Assembly (NCBI RefSeq): GCF_964340395.1
Contig: NC_135569.1
Location: 14,409,519 to 14,473,518 of the forward strand
Length of the DNA: 64,000 nt
Direction of reading: 5' to 3'
Origin: Glandiceps talaboti
Taxonomy: Eukaryota; Hemichordata; Enteropneusta; Spengelidae
Shown: piece by piece, positions 45,101-55,565 of the stretch
How positions within the stretch are numbered: position 1 is the stretch's first letter
Layout of the letters: every line of letters begins with the position of its first letter
Position numbers and translations under genes: made by a program
Notes under the pieces: model-generated
Told to the model about the DNA's origin: nothing
The model's database searches: none
Seen by the model: only the letters and a program-made list of their open reading frames with translations

Positions 45101-48100
45101 TTATTATCCACTGTTTTTTTTATCATTTGCTTTTAGATTCCTGATGAGGGTCCTTTGTGCAGGACCCAAATGTAGAAATAAAAGGTTTTAAATTCAACCT
45201 CATTGGGATCAAGTTCTTGTCATTTCATATCAAACTTGTATCTATCTCCCCAGGTTCTTGTCTCCCCACAAAGTGTGAATTCTCTGTAGTTGGACTGTTC
45301 ATTCAACAAAGTCATATTTCTTTAAGTTTTCAAAATATTGAACCTCCGCTCAAGGCAGAAGTTTGGTCATTTGATGGCCACACTCCAAATTTCATCATCA
45401 CAAGGACACATTTATCTGTCAGTGCTATAGGAAAAGTTGGTCCAAGCACAAAATAATGACAACACTAAATGTGTTCCATGAGTGAAATACCAAGCCTACA
45501 TCATTTTAGTTATATAAATACTGAGATCAAAATACTTTATTATAAAACTATTTACCTTGGATTTGAAGTCTTCAATTAATTCTAATAACTCTGGTGATTC
45601 TTTTTTCAACAACTGAAATGAAAAAAAAATATTCAAAATTATTCAACGGACATTTCTTTAGACAAACTACAACAAACAATGTGCCCTAATTTATGAAAAT
45701 GTAAGGGAAGATTGCACAATGTCAAACAAGAATAAGCGAACTTCATTTATTTGGGGGGTACATGGTCTGGCATCAATGCGATTAGTGAACTTCATTTTCG
45801 CACTTCTAACCAAATTTTGACAACAACTTTCACTCCTTCAATGATAACAGCTTTTGTACTGAGATGTTGATAAGTTGATAAAAATTGACACTGTACTTCT
45901 AATATGAGATATGGTGCTGGGATTCTGGTAGTATTTTAATGTGTTTACAATCGTGTTTTTACATGACACCAACCGTAGTAGTGTGACCGCTATAATTTTC
46001 ATCATAGTTTACATATGAATGAATATTTGAATGTTTGTGAACGTTCGTTTAGGGGAAGGGGGAAGGAGTTTTGACCTAAATGAATGATGTTCGTTTGTTG
46101 AACTTGTGCGGCATTGTGCGATCATCCCTATGATTGTACATCAAAAATTGTGATTCACTTTTACTTACCTCAAGTTTTTCTCGTTTTGATAACTTTGTCA
46201 AATCTTTGATCACCTTTTCTTGTTCTTCTTTAGTTGAAAGTTCACTTACTGGTTTAGTTTTGGTCTGCATGAAATTTAAAAAATATGTTATTGATAAAAT
46301 TTTGATTAAAAAAAATTAGAAAATCTTATGGCTTGTCAGTGTCCACAACATCCATTCTCGCAATTATTTCTTCCAGTAGGGACTGGCTCATTAAGAAGGC
46401 TACCGTAAAATGGTCGTGGTTTGCGACGATGACAACATAATACTGAAAGTATACTATACATATGGATGAGAATTGACCAAACATAGACCAAATAATTGTT
46501 TGTAACTCAATATATTGCAAAATGCTAAAAATGTGTAAAAAGGTTTGTTACTGTACGTACAATAACAAACATTTCACACGTGTACCAATCTTTCGCAATG
46601 TATTGAGTTACAAACAAGGACTTAGTTTATGTTGTTTCACATTGATTTTTCAAGTAGGAAGCCATCATAATGATAAAATAGTTTTATAAATTAAAAATTC
46701 CAAAATAAATACCAAATTCTCATCCATATGGCCACTGTAAATGTATTAGGAAATCATATTTTTTTTGTTACCATATACCCTAATTCAGGGTATAAATTCA
46801 ACTTTCTATGCTTGATGGTCACATTTTACCATACTCATTGTTTAAGCTACACTTTTGTTTTAATTCTAATTGCTCTAACAAACTTACACTCCATGCAGTA
46901 GTCTAGATACACTACTTAGGTAGTCTTTGTACCCTGAACTAATGCTAAATTCAAACCCTACTATATGTATGTTATATATTTTAGTAGAATATTTGTTTTT
47001 CTTAGTGTGGCTCAATGTCTCAAAAATTCACTGTCTATGTTAAAGTATGCTGCTACCATCTACTTACCTGAGAGAGGGTGAAGGCAGGAGGACCTGACAT
47101 AGACATATAGAACATTAAAGGGAGAGCTAGGCTGTCGTATGAGAAACCATCTCTGTTTTTGGTATAATGTGGTATGTCAACACTTTGGGTTTGCAGGTTT
47201 GTATAAAGCCATCCAGTATGATCAGAAATGGCTTTACCTCCACTAGTCTAGCTCTTAGACCATTGGGCAGTGTTCTTAACTTTAAAACTGAAAGCAGGTC
47301 ATAAAACGTCAAAGATTTTGTTGAGGGCTTGCTGTAGCTGTATACCAGAGTACTGTCATCCTTGGTTTTGGTTCGCCTGTACCCAATCTGATTAAAATCC
47401 GATGTAGATGTCGGCTAATCGTTCATTGCTATTTTACCTTCGTTATTTTGCCTGAATTGACCTTCTTGGTACATATTTACATTTTTTAGCCTGATCGCCT
47501 CCTCTACATCTGAACTGGCGCACATGCAAACGAATTTCTGCTCAGTGAGACACACAGCCAATCAGGTTGCATCTTACTTGTCATGGGCATACATGTACGC
47601 ATTGAATATCAACAAGTATTGAACTCAGATTGGCCTGTACCTTGCTACTTACTTTGAATAACTCCATACCAAAATCTTCATCTTGCAATGTCTGTGCCAT
47701 ACGTTGTTGTAATGCCAGTGCTTCTTTCTCTTCCTCTTCCTGGGCGTCTTCCTCCTCAGAACCACTCACTCCTGTCAACACAAAAAATACATCTACAAAT
47801 CAACAAATGGTCACATCCAAAATATCTTGCTGCATTTTTCTGCACAAGATTCGTACACTCCAGTCTTGATCTTACACTCACGTTTCACACATGCCAAATT
47901 GACGTTTTTGAAAAAAAAAAGACTTTTACCCTGGTCTTTCTACATCATGACAATTTCATGTGCACTCACATCATTAAGAACTAGTACTTTGAACTAGTTT
48001 TTCCTGCCTGATAATATGACCAAAAAAATTTTTTTCTGCTCCGAACACTATGTCTAAAGTGGTGTTCCCCCTGGATCTGCAGACTGTATGGGCTGGACAA

Positions 48101-51035
48101 ACACACACACACAAAAAGATCAACATGAGGGTATTTAAGTGATGTGTGCACTGACCAAAAACAATTTTCTTTCTTTTTTTTGGCCTTTGGTAATAAAACT
48201 CTGGCAATCGAGGTCTCAGTTTATTGAGATAGACACAAACTAAAACTACTGTTGTTCAATGTCATAGCTTACAACCCTGGCAATCAAGGTCTCGGTTTAT
48301 TAAGATAGACACAAACTAAAACTTTTGTTGTTCAATGTTGTAGATTACACTAATGCATGATAGCCTTTCTTGTGTGGATTCAATCACCAGGGCTGTGTAA
48401 TGAAGATAGTGTAAACATTAGAAGTCCCCAATAATAGACACTCCATGATCATGGATGTCATCAGAAACACCACCATACTTTGTCGATGTTGGTTCAAGTA
48501 GGAAGCCATGATAAAATTGCTTTATAAAATGAAATTCAAAATAAATACCCAATCCTCATCCATATGGCAACTTTAACGAAGGAAAATTCAATGGAGTATT
48601 TTTTAATTCATACCTGGTAAATCATCGTCTACATAGTCTGTGTGATAATAAGCGGCTTTCTTCTTTCCCCATGCTTTCACATCTGGAATAGTATCCATAT
48701 CCTGGCCTTCTAATTCATCACTTGACATATCAACATCTTCATTTTCTTGCACCATCTCCTCTTCATCCTCATCATCATCATCCCAGCCAAGAACTTCCTG
48801 TAGTAAAACCAGACAACAACTGTTATAACATAATAGTACGGCACAACATAGACATTTTATCTTCAAATGAAAATTCATCTGTGTTGGTATAAATCATAGT
48901 ATCGAACGAAACTTTTGTTCCAAACACTAACTTAAAGATTGTAACTGAAATTTTCGACTGCACACTTCAGTCTTGTCAACAGATTGATCTACTATTCTAG
49001 ACACTGAAAGTAGGCACTTTGAACAGGGAGAGAAGGAAGCTATCTACATCTGGGCATTAAAACCATCTTTAAACAGAGACGAACGGCAATACAAACTTTA
49101 GGGGAACTATGATGCCTTATAAGCCTCACGTGTCCATACTTCGATACTACAATATACATTTCATTCTATTTTATGTCATTTTGTTCTAAATTTGTGCTGT
49201 TGATAATTGTATTCACTAAGCATACAACTTTTCAATGGGAGTATAGACTGAAAGGTTTGTCACTGAGGGCGCTCCACATTGCACAACAATGAGCTTAACT
49301 TATGAAGGCTTTCGGTGCCAAAAGACAAAAGATTGACAATTTTTTCTCACGGATTCAATGTTTACTTGTAAGCTTCCATCCCCACCCCCTGCAACTCTCT
49401 CTTTTTTTCATCCAAGTTAAAACGGAAACTTTAATACACCTTTAAATCAGTGTTTGTCTCCAGTCAATTCCCAAGGTAATTGTCAAGGGTGGTAAGTCGG
49501 TAAAATCTACCCGAGTTCCCCAGTCATTTTACCAGGGTTCCCTATAATGTGTTTGTTAAGGGTTGTAAGCTGGTAAAATGTGACTACGTTCTCCAGTCAT
49601 TTTTATCAGGCTTCCATACCACTGGTTAGTGGTTAAAAATCTATCCGAATTCCCCAGTGGTCTCATTTTACCAGGGTTCCTATCCATGTTTTTGTTAGGG
49701 TGGTAAGTAGGTAAAATCTACCTGAGTTCCCCAGTCATTTTACCAGGGTTCCCTATAGTGTTTTTGTTAAGGGTGATAGGCTGGTAAAATCTAGATACAC
49801 TTCCCAGGCATTTTACCAGGGTTCCCTATAGAGTTTTTGTTAAGGGTGATAAGTTGTTAAAATCTACCTGCCTTACCCAGGCATTTTACCAGGGTTCCTA
49901 AACACTAATTATGATACAATGTATGACAATCTATTCAGTTTTACCAGATTTTCACATTTCTGTTAAAGTGTTTTTTTTTTTCAAACCTCAGCAATTTCAT
50001 TAAACTAGTCATGCTCACCTCTTCATCTGCGCTTGATCCTGCATCTTGCAAACCTCTAGGATATTCCAGTAGAATCTTTTCCTTCTCTGAATGGAACTCA
50101 TCTACTTCGTCATACATATATTCTCGGGATGACGGATCAGGATCACGTTGTCCTTGATATGCTCTCTCATCATCACTGTCATACGTTTGCTGTTTAGGTG
50201 CTGCAAATCGTCCTTTGGACCTGAAATTTATCACATCAAATACATTTTAATCGAATATATATAGTCTAGTCGACCATCACAAGGTAGTCCTGCTTGCAGA
50301 CGGTGCACGGGTCTATAGTACTAACACGAAGGGAGGGACAATTGTCAGAATCGAGTCCCAGATTATTCCATATGCAAAAAGCAGACTAATCACTAGTCTT
50401 GCTGCTAGACGTTCGGGCTTTCTTTCGATGCTATAACTATAAGCGAACGAAGTTCGCATGTGAGGGCCTGCCCGCATGTTCCATCCTCGATAGCGTTGTT
50501 CGGCTGTGTGTCGTATTTTATCGGAAGAACATCCGAGGGCTAGTTGATAGACTAACTAATCACAAGGTAGTCTATCAGCTAGCCCTTGGATGTTCTTTCG
50601 ATAAAATACGACACACAGTCGAACAACGCTATCGAGGATGGAACATCCGAGTGTTCGGGCAGGCCCTCACATGCGAACTTCGTTCGCTTATAGTTTTAGC
50701 ATCGAAAGAAAGCCCGAACGTCTAGCAGCAAGACTAATCACAAGGTAGAGTCTTACTTCCACATTATTCTCTGACTAAAGCAATGTGACGTGTCTTCGAA
50801 TCACACCTGATTCTACCATATGTTAGGGTTAAACTATAGACAGTTCTCCCCTCCATTCGCTGTGGTTAAACTCAACCTTTTCCGTAATACAGAAACACGT
50901 GTATGAAATTGGAAGATCGTTGATGAACATTTCGACATGCATCACCACCATGGACACCAAGGCAAGGCAAAGGTGCTATGAAACGGTTTGAACGATTTCT
51001 CTAATATTTTCAGCTGCTTACCTCCGCTTAGGCAT
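39171..51035 (-). CDS. UTP3: UTP3/SAS10 homologue, small-subunit processome protein (complete)
   Basis: Thirteen exons on the minus strand: 51022-51035, 50019-50220, 48614-48797, 47653-47771, 46169-46264, 45556-45612, 44706-44815, 44112-44208, 43087-43365, 42021-42145, 41309-41393, 39959-40066 and 39171-39263. All junctions are GT-AG and total 1569 bp (522 residues plus stop) with consistent phases. The N-terminus is acidic (GWDDDDEDEEEMVQ, GSEEEDAQEEEEKEA) with DEDFGMELF. The Sas10/Utp3/C1D domain spans roughly residues 180-295 (KESPELLELIEDFKSK, NYCINISFYMILKSR, HPVIGRLVAYRN). The C-terminal Sas10 domain is about 440-522 (NTKRAITYE, KNKGLTPKRKKLNRNPRVKH, GGEPSGIRAGVIKSIK). UTP3 acts in the nucleolar U3 processome that makes 18S rRNA. 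Length and order agree with the human protein. Introns are loaded with tandem repeats and MITEs, but no exon is damaged. Confidence 0.97.
39285..39740. mobile_element. Pearl/Helentron-associated-like element A, copy 2
   Basis: Repeats the order of 36060-36595 inside the last UTP3 intron: ttagccctaatttgcata units, caaatatcatggcaatcgg, a short ACAG tract (39660-39685), then the hairpin agcactgctgaac...gttcagttgtgct. Confidence 0.55.
41465..42005. repeat. About 40-bp minisatellite in a UTP3 intron
   Basis: Around 12 diverged units sharing gactccctagtaagataaat and gcagtgttt, in the intron between exons 41309-41393 and 42021-42145. The array stops about 15 bp short of the exon boundary. Confidence 0.85.
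42605..43015. repeat. 66-bp minisatellite in a UTP3 intron
   Basis: Six units at a period of 66 bp, each with gccttcttgtacatgaacac and ccagtctggtaatt. Because 66 is a multiple of 3 and the unit lacks stops, it gives a false 110-residue repetitive frame on the minus strand. Confidence 0.95.
44560..44697 (-). mobile_element. tRNA-derived SINE, copy 1
   Basis: On the minus strand from about 44695 it reads ggtggctgaatgg (A-box-like) and then gggtttgaacccc (B box), followed by gggtttgattaaattta shared with the SINE at 61280. It is short, with its 3' part truncated, inside a UTP3 intron. Confidence 0.7.
46460..46735. mobile_element. Foldback element
   Basis: The outer arms catatggatgagaattg and caaattctcatccatatg and the inner arms gtttgtaactcaata and attgagttacaaac are inverted, with the centre gtacgtac near 46556. 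A half copy of its right side (tcaagtaggaagccat through atcctcatccatatgg) lies at about 48490-48567. Confidence 0.65.
47394..47513. mobile_element. MULE-type MITE, half copy
   Basis: Left half with the CAATCTGATTAAAATCC end, reading through ttcttggtacatatttac to gcctgatcgcctcc. Only a vestige of the opposite end (ctctacatctg) follows. In a UTP3 intron. Confidence 0.75.
49440..49910. repeat. About 70-75-bp minisatellite in a UTP3 intron
   Basis: Six diverged units sharing ttttaccagggttccctata, gttttt-gttaagggtg and taaaatctacc, between exons 48614-48797 and 50019-50220. Confidence 0.85.
50394..50735. mobile_element. 342-bp foldback element in UTP3 intron 1
   Basis: Almost perfect palindrome: the left arm from agtcttgctgctagacg pairs with the right arm ending cgtctagcagcaagact. 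The centre lies near the actaatcacaaggtagtct sequence. The flanks aatcact and aatcaca suggest a short target duplication. An open frame through one arm is a by-product of GC-rich inverted sequence. Confidence 0.8.
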
Positions 51036-51214
51036 TGTTTTGTAGCTATATCCACTTGTTGTTGTTGAGGAAACAAATCGGCGCTCAAATGTGTTCTTTA
51101 AATCACAAACAAATACGAAATCCTGGTGATGTTATCGACAACCACGTTTTTGGGTTGTTGAATGAAGCACGCCACCTTCGGTCAGGTCAGAGGTCAAAAG
51201 TTAAAAGGGTTCAC

Positions 51215-51223
51215 CTCGCGAGA
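51215..51223. promoter_or_regulatory. CTCGCGAGA motif in the UTP3 promoter region
   Basis: CTCGCGAGA, nine bases of the TCTCGCGAGA housekeeping promoter element, lies about 180 bp upstream of the UTP3 start codon. This element, bound by BANP in vertebrates, is common at ribosome-biogenesis gene promoters. The position is plausible for the transcription start. Confidence 0.5.
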
Positions 51224-51239
51224 TCCCGAGAAGTACGAG

Positions 51240-52600
51240 ACTACATCGTTGAAACTTAGCAACTATCAACAAAAGACGAAATCGGTGAAATTAGAGGAAT
51301 TTTGTACTGGTAAGCCAAATTTTCTTGACTGATTTTTTAAATCTATAGAATAACACGTATCTACACTCGTTAAATTTGACAGCGGTTGTTGAAAATCAAT
51401 GGCATTGCATTTTGATAGGCGATTCACATTGAGTCGTTGTGTCTATGTATTTGTACATGTGTAAGATACAACTTATAATTACAGTTACACATCAAACTTC
51501 GAGTTCTGTATTCGTGAATAAAAAAACATTCAATCTGAACGAGCACCTTCAAAAGAATTGGGTGATCACTGAGCCAGTCCTTGTCGTATTTCGTATTCAC
51601 TTGCAAAATAGATTACCAAGACTCCAAAACAAATTCAACTTCGGAACGATGACAATATAATTGTATGTATGTGGTTTACTAAATCATAAATGTTTAATAC
51701 TACTACTACTAGTACTAGCTCAAAACCCCCCGAAGCAATGTATCTTTCTTGACAATCGAACGCTGAAAATATTCAAATGTAAATAAAGCCTCACCCTGTC
51801 CTGGTACCGCTGTCCAGGGTTTAACTTATAACATTTTTTGCGTGCTAATTATGTTACAAGTCGTGTCCAAAAAGTTGTAGGTGTATACTGTACTGTAATA
51901 GCTAATACAGCTAAATGATGTCAGTGTGGCATTTCACTCTTGAGGCATTACATCTTTTCATATACCCTCCACCGACTAGTCTAACAATAACAGAGATACA
52001 ACACACAGCAGGATTCTGTACCCAATCACATTGAACACAAGCATTGCTATTCTTTTAAAGTGCAGTAAAACAGGCTTCTAATAAAAACATTACACATGGT
52101 CTTGGTGTTTTTACTTCACATGTTTGAATTTCAACTTGACTACTTCCACATCTCCACTGTGTGTTGCACCTATGTAATTATTTCTTCACATCAATATTAC
52201 TATATTAGAAGTTGTCTGAGTGTATGTACAAAATGGCACGTTACATGTGTACATGAGTGAAACACCGTGTGCAAGCCAACATCCTTTTAGCTGTATTTGT
52301 ATAGGCTGGAAGAATGTTCAGCAGTTGGTCAATTTCTCAGCTAACCTTAGTATAAGCATAGAGATATACCATGGTATGAGATGTTGAATTTGTTGATACA
52401 GTGTCAAGCCACAGTTCCTGTAGAGTACATGGTCAAACAGTAGACCAAGGGATGAACTACAATTGTCAATGATGAAGTAACAAATAGAAACTAGATAAAT
52501 GGAATTATTGTAAAAATTATGCTATCAACATTATTCTTTGGTTACTTCTCATATTTGCATCCAGACCATAGACAATCTGTTCCACAAACAGTACACATAC
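51240..52600. other. Intergenic, nothing recognised
   Basis: AT-rich with no supported exon, element end or RNA. Short frames here have neither splice context nor family motifs. Confidence 0.4.
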
Positions 52601-52611
52601 ATGTAGTCAAA

Positions 52612-52836
52612 CAATCTGATTAAAATCCAATGTAGATGTTGGCTAATCGTTCATTGTTATTTTCCATCTGTATTTTTGCTTGAATTGACCTTCGTATTAC
52701 ATGTTTGTGTGTAGTGGAGGCAGTCATCAGGACCAAAACATAAATATGCAATACGAAGGTCAATTCAAGCATAAATACCGATGTAAAATAACAATGAACA
52801 ATTAGCCAACATCTACATCAGATTTTAATCAGATTG
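52612..52836. mobile_element. MULE-type MITE, copy 3
   Basis: 225 bp with inverted CAATCTGATTAAAATC ends. The flanks gtagtcaaa (52603-52611) and ataatcaaa (52837-52845) match at 7 of 9 positions. Confidence 0.85.
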
Positions 52837-52850
52837 ATAATCAAACAACC

Positions 52851-52983
52851 CAATCTGATTAAAATCCGATGTAGATGTCGGCTAATCGTTCATTGCTATT
52901 TTACCTTCGTTATTTTGCCTGAATTGACCTTCTTGGTACATGTTTACATTTTTTAGCAGGAGACGATCTACATCGGATTTGTA
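52851..52983. mobile_element. MULE-type MITE, truncated copy 4
   Basis: Begins with a full CAATCTGATTAAAATCC end 14 bp after copy 3. The opposite end is reduced to atctacatcggattt, lacking the outer 11 bases. It overlaps the 3' end of the minus-strand ORF 52882-53217. Confidence 0.8.
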
Positions 52984-53217
52984 TATTCCATAGGTGCCAG
53001 TGTCAAATCTAAAGATGACAGATCCATCAGGTTTACTGAGTCGGTATACAGAGGCATGTGAAGAAGTCAACCAAGAACCATCACCGTTTGTTGTCAAGGT
53101 GATATCTATGGAAAGAGAAGACCAAATGCTGTAAGCTAGAACACTATTTATAGAAATACAACCGATTAACACCAAAATAAAGCATTTTCTGTATACCGCA
53201 ATCATTATAACATCCAT
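52882..53217 (-). CDS. Small possibly secreted ORF ending inside a MITE
   Basis: 111-codon minus-strand frame. The first 30 residues look like a signal peptide: a basic start (YRK), a hydrophobic run CFILVLIGCISINSV and an Ala-Tyr cleavage-like site. Next comes a Thr/Ser/Gly-rich stretch (ITLTTNGDGSW, KPDGSVIFRFDTGTYGIY). The last 35 or so codons and the stop derive from the truncated MITE. A good splice acceptor (ttctctttccatag) lies at about 53108, so the downstream part may be an exon of a larger gene and the signal-like part intronic read-through. No family recognised. Confidence 0.3.
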   Translation of the reverse strand: MDVIMIAVYRKCFILVLIGCISINSVLAYSIWSSLSIDITLTTNGDGSWLTSSHASVYRLSKPDGSVIFRFDTGTYGIYKSDVDRLLLKNVNMYQEGQFRQNNEGKIAMND

Positions 53218-53518
53218 ATCAAGTGTAAAAGTATACTGTTTCATTTGCTAATTGACCACATTACAAAGGCCACATGCTAGTCTTGTAAATAAACTAATTG
53301 AATCAGTATACTTTTAAATTTGATATGAATGAATGCTATAAATGAGTGTAGCACATAGAGAAAGTGTTTTACTTCAGTGTTACTAGTTGTAAAATAACCA
53401 TTAAACAATTGAACTCATCATTTCAATCACTGTAATTGGCACACAATTTAATTGTGCCATTCACTTCACAATTAGAACAGACTTCTTTTGTCTGTTGTAT
53501 CAGGTGTTTGTCTTCCAC

Positions 53519-53756
53519 CCATTAAAATCTGATGTGGTAAAAGCAGCTAGATGTCTTTATTTACCTCTATTTCCATCGTGTTGTGTTGTTTTGTTTTATT
53601 CCGAGTGATCACCACTTTCCCACAGATGTGTATCAGAGATATGGGAAGGCAGTGATCACCCAGAATAAAACAAATGACACAAAATGACGGGGAAATATTA
53701 TAGAGGTAAATATCGACATCTAGCCACTTTCACCACATTAGATTTGAATCAGATTG
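53519..53756. mobile_element. MULE-type MITE, diverged copy 5
   Basis: Foldback of about 238 bp. The right end is GAATCAGATTG; the left end is shortened to attaaaatctgatg. GTCTTCCAC is perfectly duplicated at 53510-53518 and 53757-53765. The interior differs from copies 2-4 (a gtgatcacc/gtgatcacc-type centre), so it is a subfamily. Confidence 0.8.
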
Positions 53757-53765
53757 GTCTTCCAC

Positions 53766-55565
53766 TGACCAACCACCATACGCTTGTAACCCATGTGTCC
53801 ATGTCATCATATTGGTTCATAGTTTGAAAAATCAATCGATGTCATACAATTATTTTTAATTCTGTTTACATTTACCTTTCCTTGTATTTATATGGAGGTA
53901 GTGTAGTACTGTAGACACCTTCATCATAATATTTAATTAGAATCTAGCTATTTGCTTTTGAATCTAGTGATCATTACCCACCGCTAGGAAAATCCAATTT
54001 GTTAGATACAAATGAAGCAAGACACCTAGCTGCAATAATTGTAGCATTAAGTTTAATGTTGCATTGTGTTTGTTTGTTTGTTTGTTTGTTTGTTTGTTTG
54101 TTTTTTTATGAGCTTTTTATTTTGTTTCAGAAAAAAACTAATGCTACAATTCGAGCTGTGCAAACCCAAATAAACTGTGTGATACAAATCTGTATATTTC
54201 TGTATAACTACACCTTATCTGCCAAAAAAAGAGATATTTTTCCTCACTCAAGTATTAATTACAAAGACCCAAGAAATGTTCAAAAATATCCCAATCCCAT
54301 CAAAATCGACAAAAATTGTGTATTTGTGTTTATTTTTACTCACCCTTTTCAGGGGTTTTGTGTATATTGTTTTTATTTAATATTCTGTACAGTTGTGAGC
54401 TGTACAATATATATCCTTCGAGGACTAACAAATGAATAATAATATTAATAATAATAATAATTATAATTAATACTTCTCTGATGGAAAATACTGTTATAAT
54501 TGGTACTATAGATGTCTGTATTCTTAAACCTAATAACCATAAACTTCTATTCCATTTTTTGCACTTTATTTATGTCTTACACACAATGTGCATATAGGAG
54601 GGAAAAACAGGGAAAGTAAGTACTTATAACTAATAATCAATGTTGAACTTGTTGTGTTCCCCTTCTGTGTGTTTTTAGTATAGAAAGTTCTTTATTAATA
54701 TTTTTTCCTACAAAATGTAATGAGTGACCATATTAACATTTCTTTCCTTTGTAATGCATGCCAATTATTAGTTCCCTTTCGCTAATCATGGTACTAGTTT
54801 TCATAATTGTGCAGATTTTAGATAGATTATTTGCTTGCTTGCACCATATCAACATGTCAGCATGTCTTCATGAGTTTTTTTGAAAGAGAAGCCAGCATCC
54901 ATGATGTAACAAACATGAGGTGGTTTCATATTCATATATGTAAATTATATTCAAATTTTATGCTAATCACTTATCAGTAGAGGATATTCATTGGCCTTGT
55001 ATACATGCATGTAATTGTAAGTACAGACACTTTAACATGTTCCTGAAAGTGATATTAATGTTTATCCATTGAAAAAATACTATATATCCCATAATGCCAT
55101 ATTCAAGATGGTGGTATGTGAGTTCCGATGTGTTATTACCTTAAAGTGGCACGTCAAGCCGAGTTTGTAAGCTTATTACTCAAGTAAAAATACTTATATA
55201 CAAAACCAAATTCCAGTTGATGCATGTTTTCTATAACATTATGATTGTCTTCTGGTTTGGTTAGAACAGCTGACTGCAGAGAACGGATTTCCTGAATATT
55301 TTTTATATGTATCATAAGTTACATCATCATATCATTTATGAGTTATATCTTAATACCAGGTTTAAGTTCTGTCAATTGCAAGTACAATTAACCATGAGTA
55401 TGTTTTAAATAATCAGTGCAAACTACGTCCAAATATGAATAAACACAGCCTGTGTTCCTTTAACTGGGACCAATATGTCCTTTTCAATACTCTTGAAGTT
55501 TTTTAGCCACCGAGCTATTTTATTTTATGGTTTCTTATAATTTTGATTTGATCTGTGTTGTACAG
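53766..55565. other. LRRC34 upstream region; 5' exon not identified
   Basis: It should contain the first LRRC34 exon(s) and promoter, which I could not place. There is a (TGTT)n tract at about 54065-54105. A Leu/Ala-rich frame near 54000 (EARHLAAIIVALS) resembles an LRR helix but has no splice context I trust. Confidence 0.35.

Noticed and set aside
50399-50725. A 108-residue frame in UTP3 intron 1
   Set aside because: It lies across the two arms of a palindrome and reads the same sequence twice in opposite sense.
53999-54439. A 146-residue plus-strand frame upstream of LRRC34
   Set aside because: Mostly low-complexity Cys/Leu/Phe from a TGTT microsatellite and AT-rich DNA; only the first few residues look LRR-like and no donor supports an exon.
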